A stretch of DNA of 31,673 bases, from assembly GCA_014925825.1 (NCBI GenBank), contig JACGCK010000373.1, forward strand, positions 1 to 31,673. The letters are read 5' to 3'. Position numbers and translations under genes: made by a program. This document shows positions 1-10,926 of this stretch, one piece after another; the first letter of the stretch is position 1; each line of letters opens with the position of its first letter. This stretch comes from Pholiota molesta (lineage: Eukaryota; Basidiomycota; Agaricomycetes; Agaricales; Strophariaceae). The notes beneath the pieces were generated by a model. That model did not search any database. It saw nothing but the letters and a program-made list of their open reading frames with translations, and had not been told where the DNA came from.

Positions 1-453
1 AATGGCAACCCTCCCGCGAGACCTGCCGCCCCTGCAGCGGCCCGACCGCCCCAGGACCCCATCTGGGGTGACGAAAGCCAGGACGTGCAGATGGCCGGAA
101 ACGACATCCGACCACCTTGGGCGGCGCTGCCGGCAGCGCCCCTGCAGCCGCCAGGTAAGTTGTGGGGCCTTGTCGCTTGCCACAATCCCTTTGGGAAATT
201 TTTCCTTATTGAGTATGTGCTAATTTCCCTTTTTCTTTTTTAGGCTGCAACTCTTCCGCGCGCGTGTGTCCAAAATGTTCGCGACGCGCCTGCAGGATGA
301 GGAGACCGTATTCTTGAAAGACCTTGTTGAGATGGTCAATGAAGGTCTTCCGGCGGATGCGCTGTATGGTACGGGCGAGGCGACGAAGCTATGTGAAGTG
401 ATGGTGAGGCGGACGAGTTGATGATCAGTGAGGGAATTGTGTATAAGTTTGAT
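1..453 (+). CDS. MCM3: DNA replication licensing factor Mcm3, C-terminal end (partial, frame-broken)
   Basis: This is the last part of what reads as Mcm3, a subunit of the MCM2-7 replicative helicase that acts on nuclear origins. An upstream exon (1-154) encodes a Pro/Ala-rich acidic linker including WGDESQDVQM. A GTAAGT...TAG intron (155-243) follows. The next exon gives RLQLFRARVSKMF, then LVEMVNEGLP, then ADELMISEGIVYKF. This matches the C-terminal winged-helix domain, and the end resembles the animal Mcm3 ending VMVSEGIIFLI. The frame is not continuous. Linker and helix are in different frames across the intron, and one base seems to be missing near 409-411, so the literal frame stops at 419-421 while the conserved motif continues in the next frame. 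That frame stays open to a TAA at 523-525. A further lost T in the TTT at 448-450 would give a natural stop after YKF. Identification is from motif memory; the breaks are probably consensus errors. Confidence 0.72.
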
Positions 454-1946
454 GTCGGTCACTATTGTTTTACTGTGGAATTTAGTTATTCGATTAGCTT
501 GTACTACCTGCTTTGCTTTGCGTAATTTATTGTATCTTTCACGCACATTTGTGCCCGCCAATTTTATCTGAAATATGCTCCAAAACATCTGCGTCTATTG
601 GCATCTTGCTACTTATGGGATAACACATAAATTCTAAAAGAATATGCGGCGTGATCGTATTTTATCTCGCAATGGAACAATGTATTCTCAAGAAGTCGGC
701 GCATAACCCGCGACAACGGTGGTAGTAATATAGAATGGCGAGACAGCGGCTGGGAAGATCAACGCCACGTCTTGCTAAATTTTGAAATCTCGCAGCTTTA
801 TTGATCGACGGAGAGTATCATGAAATGTATAGCATAGCATCGTCTGCACAAGGTCTGATTAAAAAAGTTTCTGATGTTCGACGTCAACGTGAAAACGTTT
901 CAAGTGTCTGCCTTCTCTCGAAAGGCATCGTTCGCGGTGTCGTAACATTTCGAGCATTGCGGAAACCCGAAGGAGGGTACGGTGGCACGAGTCGTGGAAT
1001 AAAATCAAGACTCGAGGTGATGATCGACGACTTGAAGAAGCTGTCAGAGGCTCGAGATGTTCGCTCATTCTCGCATCCTGAGCTCATATACGGAAATCCT
1101 ACCATTAAGATTATTACCAGATCATAGTAGACCTGACACTAGAATGGGTTTTGTACAGATCAAGAAACGATAGCTCAGATCCAACGAAATATGCAGGTCA
1201 CTTAAATTCGCAAAGAAACTGCCGGCTTTCATACGCAAGTCCTACCCGACGGGAAAACCAGTTATCTGGGAGTTAATGTCAAACCACAAGGTGCTCCCCT
1301 CCCACCGTCCATGCCACAAACATTGTCCATACCATTACTAGAAGAGACATGAGGGCCTGACATGGTGAGAACGCAATGGGAAGAGGGCGGACGCCGTCAA
1401 AAAGAAGAGAAAAAATACAGTCGCCCAAGATCAGCATGGTCACCACCCAATGCCCAGACTCCAACTCCAGACCCAACTTGGAGGGCGCCGGACGCCGTGG
1501 CGTCGCGTTCGAATGGATTTTGTTAGGCCCCTAAAATAACGCTGTCGCCGAAACAAGGCGCTTCTGGTAAGGTAATCACTTTCGGCATATCGCAAAAGAT
1601 TAGGAAGATGCAAAGTTAAATCGGCTGGACCTTGGTGTCCTCGTGGTCGTCCCATATCCTTTTTCGCATAGACAGGCGGGCGATGAAGTGCTGGGCCTGA
1701 GTCTTGGAAATAACGCGGACCCGGGCGCTCGTATTAATAGTCTGCAACTTTCTGTAAGTAAGAAATCGCGTGGAACTCGAATGAATAAAACTTTGATAGG
1801 AATTTGAGCTGAGTAATAGGGATCTCGCTCACCCGTGGCCGAATTGTCAGAAAAGATCGCTTGGGAATGGTAGTTGAGCTACTCAGACGAGTTGGCTGTC
1901 CAAGCTGCCCTTATGATAAGTACCTGTCCTCGGCTATCTGTGTTGA

Positions 1947-1975
1947 GTTGAATCAAAGTTGAATCAGGTTGAATC
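1947..1975. repeat. Short tandem repeat, three GTTGAATC copies
   Basis: The 8-mer GTTGAATC occurs at 1947-1954, 1958-1965 and 1968-1975, spaced 11 and 10 bp apart. This is about one helical turn and could suit tandem protein binding. There is no nearby gene start to support a regulatory role. Confidence 0.5.
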
Positions 1976-4010
1976 GTCCATCGAACACTGTTCTTGGAAT
2001 CAGGTAAGCTTTAGATTGATTAACTTATACGTTATTCCATGGGGTTATTGTATTCTCTACCTGCCTCGGGGATTAAGCCTTGGACAAGCCTTTAGCGTCC
2101 ACGAGGTTGGTCAGGATTAGTCCCTGCATTCGCGACACAATCCATGTGAGGGCCTACAATCTGGCAAAATCTTCGACCAAAAGGCATAAAAGTCGGTACC
2201 GAAACTCAATAGATGACACTCACTTATATGCTGAAATGTGAGTTTTTGTTGCAATATGTAGTGCAAGCGTGGATCCAAAAGAAGCGACTCTCCATGAATT
2301 TGTGAAAGCTGTTTGAGTGGGGGAGACGCCAGTCACATTTTGGAGACCTTCACTGCCTGAGAATCTCCAATGTGGAGCTGGACGCAGTAGGACACAGTGC
2401 TGCTCTATCGTCTGACACCGGGTTGTCCATCTATTTTAAGTGACAAATGGCGTCAATCTCTGGACCAGCATTAGGCATTCGAAGTTCGAGCAGGAGGTCA
2501 TGGGAGAATCACTGTTGGAGCCCTAAGATAAATGTCGTCGAAGGTCCGAAATGACAGAACGATAAGCCTAAGCCGCACCAAATGCATTTGTAAATTCTGA
2601 GAGTAAAGCGAGAGTTAGAATCGATAATTTCAAAGCTTTTGACTTCTTCGATTTGGTGACACAGCTTACGACGCCTAAAGAACCTGAGCAACATAGATGT
2701 GTAGGTGAAAACAATAAATCTGCACCTCAGTTCTTTTGGCTGCCGTAATGGTGATCTGGACCGATATGTTGGCGCGTGTTGGGTCTTCAGGATCTTCAAT
2801 GCGCTCTCGGAGCTTAGACCGACCTCTTGGAAATGAGGTCAAAGCAATCGAGTCTTTATATGTATGTCAATGAAGCCATATGTGTAGTCGGTATATGCGC
2901 GGAATATTGGAACGTTCTTCATCTAATCTTATACTGCGCATCTCACGGATCGAATCAAGGCAGCTTGAACGTCTTTCGTTCAGTCAATGGACGCTGATCA
3001 GGCTTGATATCTGGCAACTCGCACACAGTCAATACATGACAAACAGAATTTGAGCTAGCCATAACAGCTCACCGGATGGCACCATGACATGGCATACAGT
3101 CTAGCATAGTAAAGCAATTGTGGTGGGATATTCGCCCGCGTCGGAGCATTCTAATCGAGGACCAAGCGAAGGATAATTTGGTATAGTTTCTCCGGGATTA
3201 TCATCTGCCCACTCTAAACACTGGTGGAGTTCTCATGAAGATCCAGGTCCAGACTCCATTGAAGTGTCTGCGGTGGATGTATCGGTGCAAAGCTGTGGCC
3301 ATAAGTCGAGACTTGCTGATATATGGCGCCAGCTTTTGCTAGCCATTTACAGGTCATAACCAAAGCTTTCCTTGGTCTGGCCCAGGATGCAAGAAAATCG
3401 TTTGATTGACGCCATCGGTGGCCAGAGGCCCGGTTTTGTGCCAGTGGGCTTGATCATGTTGAGAGCGCCAACCCTCCTGCGGTTCGCATTGGGAAGTGGC
3501 TTTCGGTTGTTCTGAAGAATCTTTAGGACTTCGAGCCCTCAGGAGAGTCTGGTAGCGCATGAATGCCTCCGGAGATGGGAGACACTATAAATAGAGTGTG
3601 CGCATTTCAGGAACTAGATAAGGGCGCTATATCCGCCCCAAGCCGTCGCTGCCGCCGCTATCTGAGGTTGGTCCATCGATGCGATGAATACGCTGACGGG
3701 GATACGCACGATGGTGGGGTGAGCGAGGGTGAGCGCCGTTTATGCTTGGAGAAAACACACGATGTACAGCCCTCGGTCTGTCTCCGGATGAACTTCCTCG
3801 GAAATGCACGACGCGTAAACATTTTCGACGCGTGTTACGGGGTCCAAGGTGTGCACGGAGGCAGAAAAAAAAAGCAGAAATAGTGGCCTGAGTTGTTTCT
3901 TGCACCTGTCGGATACCGAAAGGTATCGAAAAATGTTAGACAGACGAGAAAGCTTTGGGGAGAAGAGAGTGGGGCGGTGTCCGTGCGCCTGTTGATACGC
4001 CACGGACGAG

Positions 4011-4020
4011 ATATATAAGG
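4011..4020 (+). promoter_or_regulatory. TATA-like box upstream of pyruvate kinase
   Basis: The sequence ATATATAAGG lies 190 bp before the pyruvate kinase ATG. It is followed by a CT-rich stretch (about 4081-4195, with runs such as CACCACCACCACC), typical of the transcription start region of highly expressed fungal glycolytic genes. Position and sequence are seen; promoter function is inferred. Confidence 0.5.
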
Positions 4021-4200
4021 CCGTCAAACGTGCTCCTTCGCCGTCTTATCGATTGACCACTGATTGCATTCTACCCTGAAATCAAAAGTTTGCTTAATTT
4101 CCCTCTAACTCCGCTACTACATATTCTGCGATCCTCCTAAATCCACTCACCGTTTTCCTAATCTTCTTTTCATCCGTCACCACCACCACCATTCATAAAA

Positions 4201-6471
4201 ATGTATCCTTCCGATGGCATTCGCTCGCAACTCGAGTGGAACTCGCATCTCAGCACCGAGAACGCTCCCGTCGCCAAAGAAGTCAACAAGCACTGGCGCA
4301 AGGTCTGAGATTTGCATCTTTAGATCTTGTTCAGCACTCACACAGCTAATCGCAGACTTCCATCATCGCCACTATCGGTGTGTTGAGAATTCAAGCATAC
4401 GTATTTCTCTCTCATTCGTTTTATCAGGCCCCAAGGTGAACACTGTTGAGAAATTGGCTGAGCTGCGACGCGCCGGTGTCAATGTTGGTGCGTGCAGCAT
4501 CATTTCTGACATTGTCCAGGCTCTCTCTGACTGATTTTAGTTCGCATGAACTTCTCCCATGGTTCATATGAATACCACCAAAGTGTTATCGACAACACCA
4601 GGAAGATGGTTGCCCGTATGTGAATCGTTGCGATCGCGCACTACAAATCATTGATCGCAGTGAAAACTTTTCTAATCGCACAGAGGATCCTGCTGGTCGC
4701 CCTGTAGCGATCGCTTTGGACACAGTAAGCCCGCACTTTGCCATCGGTGAACCAATCTGAACAAGAGGTATAGAAAGGCCCTGAAATTCGCACGGGTCTG
4801 ACCAGGGACGGCCAGGACGTATGTGGCGTCGTTGAAACATTCCTTCACATTCCATGTTGAATTATCTTGACAGTGGCCCATCGCCGCCGGACACGAATTC
4901 ATTGTCACCACCGACACCAAGTATAGCGAGGCGTGCGATGCCAGTTTTATGTGGGTTGACTACGTGCGTCTCATTTTTCTCCTTGGCAAATTTCATAAAA
5001 CATGTTTAACGCGTTTCTGTAGGTCAACCTTCCCAAGGTGACCGCGCCTGGAAAGCTCATCTACGTCGATGATGGTATTCTCTCCCTGTTGGTGCTGTCC
5101 ATCGACGGAACCAATGTCCGAGTACGCGCTTTGAACAACGGAAACATCTCCTCGCGCAAGGGTGTCAATCTTCCTAAGACCGACGTCGACCTTCCCGCTC
5201 TCTCGGACAAGGACAAGGCGGATCTGCAATTCGGTGTAAGGAACGGCGTCGACATGATCTTCGCTTCCTTTATCCGCCGTGCCCAGGATGTGAAGGACAT
5301 CCGCACCGTGCTCGGGCCAGACGGCGCCAGCATTAAGATCATTGTCAAGATCGAGAATGAGCAAGGTGTTGCTAACTTTGACGAAATTCTCAAGGAGACC
5401 GACGGTGTGATGGTCGCGCGCGGTGATTTGGGAATTGAAATTCCTGCCAGTCAAGTTTTCCTGGCACAGAAGATGATGATCGCGAAGTGCAACATTGTGG
5501 GCAAGCCCGTCATTGTCGCAACCCAGATGCTTGAGGTCTGTCCTTTTGCTGCATGACATCAGAAATGCGGTATTGACTGACTTGCCGCACCAAAAATAGT
5601 CCATGACAGTGAGAGAGATTTCATTTCTGACGTTTATGCTGTGTCTAAAATAACCCAAGTATAACCCTCGTCCTACTCGTGCTGAAGTTAGCGATGTCGC
5701 CAACGCTGTCCTTGACGGCGCTGATTGTGTCATGTTGTCTGGAGAGACAGCAAAGGGCAACTACCCAATCCCGTCTGGTAAGCTTTTCTTTTGCTAATAG
5801 ATTGCCCCTTTCCCCTTTACTGAGCATTCGCCATATAGTCCTCATGATGGCAGAGACATGTCTTTTGGCTGAGCAGGCGATCTGCTATCCTCCTCTTTTC
5901 GATGACATTCGCGGAATCCAACCCCGGCCCACTGAAACGGCTGAGACTGTTGCTATTGCTGCAGTGGCTGCTGCTTCTGAGCAGAGCGCAAGCGCTATTC
6001 TTGTGTTATCCACCAGTGGAGAAACCGCACGCTTGATCTCCAAGTACCGCCCATCTGTTCCGATTATCACTGGTATGTGGTGAAAATTCGCCGGTGATGA
6101 GGCATTTGAAACTAATTTTGTGGCTCAGTCACGCGCAATCAACAAACCTCCAGACAGATCCACCTGCACCGGGGTTGCTATCCATTCTGGTACCCCGAGC
6201 CCAGAGGGATCGAAAAGAACCAATGGCAAACTGATGTATGTGTGCTCTGCGCCAGTTTTGTGAAAAGAAGCTGATGGATGTGTGCTAGGTTGACAATCGC
6301 ATTCGTTTCGGGCTGCGGAATGCGCTGGCGCTGGGCATCATCACGCCTGGATCGAACATCGTTGCTGTGCAAGGCTGGAAGGGTGGTCTTGGCCACACGA
6401 ACACGCTCCGCATTTTGACTGTACCGACGGAGAGTGCTGATTTGGAGTTGCAACCTCTGGGCGCTGCTTGA
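4201..6471 (+). CDS. PYK1: Pyruvate kinase
   Basis: Cytosolic glycolytic enzyme converting phosphoenolpyruvate and ADP to pyruvate and ATP. The start at 4201 (ATAAAAATG) gives [13 protein letters not shown]; a first exon of 102 nt ends at 4302. Conserved blocks follow in order: [36 protein letters not shown] (nucleotide and PEP site), [39 protein letters not shown] (catalytic Lys and metal-binding Glu), [48 protein letters not shown], and at the C-terminus YPEPRG and [16 protein letters not shown]. Exons can be joined in frame throughout, with no break. Two exons are very short: 4356-4377 (22 nt) and a 9-nt exon at 5600-5608 encoding Ser-Met-Thr. The intron after the latter ends in AAG (5657-5659) instead of the usual YAG. 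The C-terminal domain with the allosteric region is present, so the enzyme should be complete and probably fructose-1,6-bisphosphate-responsive like other fungal enzymes (inference). Confidence 0.96.
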
Positions 6472-6710
6472 TAAAAAAGACTGTAAAATACGGTTATGAA
6501 TGTATTTAGATGCGTAGCGCGGAAATAAAAGCAATAGGGCAAACGACCCTGATCCTCAATTTTTTATTGGCGGAGCCATGATCTGGGACTATATGGAGCT
6601 AAAATTACACCTCCATCACGACCCACCAACGGAAATTTGGACAACAAACAGCTGCTGTCCCTCCGCCATCTCTCGCCCAGCTCGACGCCGCAGCTGCGTT
6701 CTGCTGCCCC

Positions 6711-9314
6711 ATGGCCTCCTCCGCCTACTTCCCCAAGCCCTTCCGCCAGAACGGCCACCACCGTCACCGCCTCTCCGTCTCCAACGCCCTCCCCGTCTAC
6801 GCCAGCTCCTCTTCCACCGCAGTCCAGGAGAAGTACGCGACCCGCGCCCAGCAGTCCCCCTGGTTCATTCAGCTGTCGCTCCGCATCCCCGGCGTCCCCT
6901 TCCCCGCCTGCGCATCTACTTCATCAACCCGCGGCGGCTGCTCCACTTCTCGACGACGCGCTTCGGGCGGAAGCGAGGCTCGCTGTTTCTCTGTCTCTCA
7001 ATATCTTTCCTCATCTTCTTCGTATTCGCTCTGACCAAGCGGTTCGGGACCCATGCGAAGCGGTGGCCTACCCCATTCCCTCGCGACCCGCCTACGCTTG
7101 TGTATAGACGGGAAGATCTGCAGCGTATCTGGCAGTGGGAGGTCGCGAGTGGGCACTATCCTAGTCGGCAGAAAGGTACGTCTCATATTGGTTTTGCGTC
7201 GGGGTTGTATACCGCAGACACGACGGGTGTTCGTTTGCTCATTGGACGTGTCATGCGCAGTACCCGAGCAGCTTAGGCTAAAGGATGTCCCTGAAAACCC
7301 TGCATTACCCCTCGAAGATCGACTGGATCCACGCCAGGGCGGTATGCGACTGACACAAAAGGTACTGGGTCAAAACGAATCTACCTAGATATTCAGAGTG
7401 CGCCAGAAAACATTGCCTATCCGCCACGACCAGTGCCGGGCAGTGTGGCAGACTTGGATATCGTCATGGACCATTGCGATTTTTCAGAAAAGAAGGTATA
7501 AAATTATGCGCAAACTCTTCCCATGAAAGTGCTAACGGTCCACTAGTTTGTCCGGGATTGTCTAGAGGTGCTAAGGGTAGGTGCTGGGCTAGACAACGGC
7601 AAACGGGTGCGACGAGGCAAAATGGACGACTGGAAGTACATTTACCTCGAACAATCTGATAATTCGACAACGCATGTCGCGCGTAGTATGGAGGAGGATG
7701 ACCCCGCCTATTCAGATTACAGGATCACGTCCGCAGCAGACGATGGTTCTGACCCTGACAGCGGCCTCACGAAGAAATGGGGTGCTGAATGGGAACCTAC
7801 TCCTATCAACCTGTCAAATCCCATCGAGTACCGTCCTGCATCTGAATCGCCCTCGCAATGTGATCCAGAGCACCCTCGTATCTTCCACATGTTCTGGACG
7901 GGCCCATTCACCGACAAACCCTATCTCGCGATCCTCTCCTTCCTCTTCACGCAAAACACGGGACTGCACTTGAGCGGGGATTACCCGCCGGATGGCGTAT
8001 GTAGACCCCAGTTCTGGCTGTGGATCAATCCCGGGCCCGCCGCCTCCGTGCCCAACCCGACCGCGAAGCGCGACATGCTCGCGCAGCTCAAGTCAAATCC
8101 CTGGGCATCGCCGTTCCTGCACCCGCGCTTCAGCGACATCATCCACTTCAAGATCTGGAATACGACAGAGCAACTCGACGGCGTACCCGAGCTGAAGGAC
8201 GAGTGGCGGACGCGCGACTTGTTTAACTCGGGCGGACACGTTCTCTCCGTGCCGTCGAAGCTGAAGGAGAGCCAGGGCGCGGTCACGGAGAATGCGACGG
8301 CGCCAAAGCCAACTTCGAGTAAGGATGACGAACTTGTCAACCGCACTGGATCCAAGTCCCTCTCGTCGTACGATCGGCTCTCAGTCATTCTCTCTGATAT
8401 GGCGCGCTTTATCCTATGCCACCGGTTCGGCGGGATTTACCTCGATGCCGACACGATTTTCTTACGCGACTGGGAAGAGCTCTGGGGCTGGAAAGGCGCG
8501 TTTGCGTATCGCTGGTCGCGTCTGGAAAAATACAACACCGCGGTGCTGCATCTGAACAAGAACTCAGCGCTGGGCAAGTTCCTGTTCCGCACGGCACTGA
8601 AAAATAACATGGACTTCCACCCGATGACGGTGTCACAATACACGAAGGAGGCGCACCTCGAAGGGCTGCTGATGCGGCTTCCGGACGCGCTGTTCGACTC
8701 GGCTTGGCTCATCACGGAGGATCACCAGCATATGCGCCCGCCGCAGCCATTCTTCACAAAGTATGTTCGCGTCCCGAGTTATTTATTCCTTCGACCTTCT
8801 CTTCCTCACGCGTTTTTAATTTCCTATCTCTTTCTTCTCACACGTGTTATACTGACGGTGCTTTTTATAGCTTTGAGCAGTTCTTTGACACCCCGTCGAC
8901 GGATAGCGCCGCGCCTCAAGCGCTGGGTTTCGAGGGCTTCTTCAGGGGCGCGTACTCATATCACTTCCACAATTTCTGGTGCGTCTCTTCATCTCACTTC
9001 ATTTCGATGGCCTTCTAATGATCGATACTCGCCTATCTAGGTGGAAGCCCTTCGATCCCGCGCGCAACTGGCCCGACCTAGGACCGCGCTTCTCAGAGGG
9101 CGAGCGGATAGCGCGCAAAATGCTGCGCTCGAAAGACCCAGCGAAGAAGGGGCACGCCGGCATCCGCTACGCGGACTCGACCGCACCAGAGGAAGAGGAT
9201 GCGGTCGAGGACGACCGGCGGGATCTGGACTGGGCGACGGTGCTCAAGCGCATCTTTGAGTCGTATGTGCGGGGCGAGCGGCCGAACATGTACGGAGAGA
9301 TGCTGAGGTGGTAG
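6711..9314 (+). CDS. Type II membrane glycosyltransferase with DXD motif (GT32/Och1-like), one apparent frameshift
   Basis: Likely Golgi glycosyltransferase of about 750 residues. The ATG at 6711 (CCCCATGGCC) gives MASSAYFPKPF and a Ser-rich cytosolic tail. A single transmembrane anchor follows (GSLFLCLSISFLIFFVFAL, coded around 6980-7035), then a stem and a lumenal catalytic region. The catalytic part has RIFHMFWTGPF, then MARFILCHRFGGIYLDADTI, where DAD is the DXD metal/sugar-nucleotide motif, then NTAVLHLNKNS and, near the end, HNFWWKPFDP. This is the layout of the Gly_transf_sug/GT32 family. Exons: 6711-7175, 7261-7361, 7397-7495, 7547-8760, 8871-8978, 9041-9314. They sum to one base short of a whole number of codons. 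The frame must shift near 6901-6907 (a C-run), where the Ser-rich N-terminal frame gives way to the frame encoding the anchor. The intron at 7362-7396 would be only 35 nt; a second lost base there is the alternative. Codon use is GC-rich compared with neighbours. The substrate is unknown. Confidence 0.82.
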
Positions 9315-10926
9315 TGACTGAGCAGGAGATTGCGGCCCTTTTGGATCTTTTTTTGATGGCCTGAGGAGCGAGCGAGCGAAGAAGACCATACATGACACTC
9401 TGGAACGACCAAACAGACAGACAGACACGACCCACCTATTTTACGGACCTTTCTTTATTTAAATTTCTCGGTTTGGGGAGGCAAGTCGACCTGAACTGGA
9501 GCGCACACTGCGGCCAGTGCAGATACGACTCTGTTGCGCTATCCAAACCTTGCCTGCACTCACATTCATCTACCCCCTACCCATTCATCCATCCACCTTT
9601 TCCATGTTCTCAAGACCCAACAAGAATGGTTTCGCGCGCGCGTATTCGACGCACTGCCTCTTAAAGATAGCAGCAGCGATGACCCCGAACTTTGAACGCA
9701 GAACTCTCCCGACACTGTACTAATTGTAGATCTCACTACGGATACTCATTCGGCTTTATTTCTCGGCGTCGCCGCCCCCGTTCTTTCGTTTGCTCTTACC
9801 GATTTTTTAACTTATCAGGCTGTTGCTGGTATACATACATATATACCCTTTGCTAATGGTCGTAATTAGATGACTGTGTGGAAATGCGGGGTAGATATGC
9901 CTGTCTGTCTGCGAGGAGTGCTTGATTCGGATTCGAGTGTGAGTGCATTCCGTCTTGTTATCTCTATTTTCGATGAAGTAGGCGACCGCCGGAGCGACTG
10001 GAAGAGGGAAAGTAGATAGTGGGAATGAGAATGGCGTGGAAGAGGTTGGTATTGATTACCCTCTTTGAACCCATATTTATTCGAGTTCCCGAACGTCTTT
10101 CACTGGGACGGCGCAGCACCTTGAGAGGAACACTCAAAATATCCATGCGATTATCTATACTCAAGCTGCAGAAATCATCGGTGAAGTCGGCACTGCTGCG
10201 CCGCTTGGAAAAGCCACTCAAGTACTGCGTCGAACTGCTTCGATCTAGGATACACCGCAGTTTATTCCAAGAATAGGTATGACGAGTATTAGGCGGCTAT
10301 GTACTATGACGGGTACTTCTGGCCATGCCACTCAAGGCGCCCAAACTTATCTTGGACTACAATTTTTCTGCGCAGCAATCGAGGCTGTGACAATCAAATG
10401 AGGCTGATACTGTCCTTACTCGTATTCCGAGAAATTTTTTGAACTACGGAAATATGTGCCGCTATGGAATGCCGCTGCTGCGCCCGCGCGCAAAGCGGCT
10501 GTGCGCGGTACTATGCGCATGCAAGGGTTTGGTAGTATGGAGTCTACGTTGTTCCTCAACAGCTCAACGTTCAACGTCAACGTTCGTACATATTTCCAAT
10601 TTAGATCTCTTTGAGTGAATAGCGTAGCAAGCTCCTGCCAGAACGAATGAACTCGACCTCTACCGCGATGAGATTATAGTGCACCGCCTCCTACTGTAAG
10701 TGCTGCGCTCCCAATACCGCTTCATGAAGCGGCCATTCACCGATACATTCACCGCAGAGGACTCTGGCCGTTTTGATTGAAAGCGTGGATCAGGTTCCGT
10801 TAATTGATAACTAGTACAACGACGCATCAGGTACTCTACATAGATAATTGCATAGATCTGTCCTCCGCGACCCTGCGGTGATAGTGGCTGCGTATTGCAA
10901 GCGTGTTTGAGTGCGTTAGTAGTTTT
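9315..10926. other. Convergent intergenic spacer
   Basis: The 1.6 kb between the convergent glycosyltransferase and ribulose-phosphate epimerase genes shows no recognisable gene. It holds the two 3' ends, a CAGA microsatellite and a TACATACATATATA stretch near 9830-9845. An 85-codon open frame at 10019-10276 has no recognisable motif or splice context and is probably chance. Confidence 0.5.
9414..9427. repeat. CAGA microsatellite with a distant inverted partner
   Basis: A (CAGA)n run at 9414-9427 lies just past the glycosyltransferase stop. A complementary CTGTCTGTCTG run lies at 9901-9911, about 475 bp away. The two could pair in a transcript, but simple repeats of this size arise easily by chance. 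Confidence 0.5.

Larger units (their letters stand above)
454..4200. other. Gene-poor spacer between MCM3 and pyruvate kinase
   Basis: About 3.7 kb without a recognisable gene on either strand. Open frames here are short (at most about 110 codons), lack convincing splice structure and resemble no family I know. The composition is mixed, with no long terminal repeats or transposase motifs visible. The last few hundred bases hold the pyruvate kinase promoter, with a TATA-like element at 4011-4020 followed by a pyrimidine-rich leader. A decayed transposon or a non-coding RNA cannot be excluded. Confidence 0.5.

Noticed and set aside
801..1127. 108-codon plus-strand open frame in the MCM3-pyruvate kinase spacer
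   Set aside because: It lacks an ATG at its beginning, has no recognisable motif or splice partners, and is within the length expected by chance.
4993..5760. 255-codon open frame on the minus strand
   Set aside because: It lies antisense to the main exons of pyruvate kinase and reflects codon bias of the plus-strand gene. It resembles no protein and spans an intron of the real gene.
7981..8388. 135-codon minus-strand open frame
   Set aside because: Shadow of the GC-rich catalytic exon of the glycosyltransferase, with no motif of its own.
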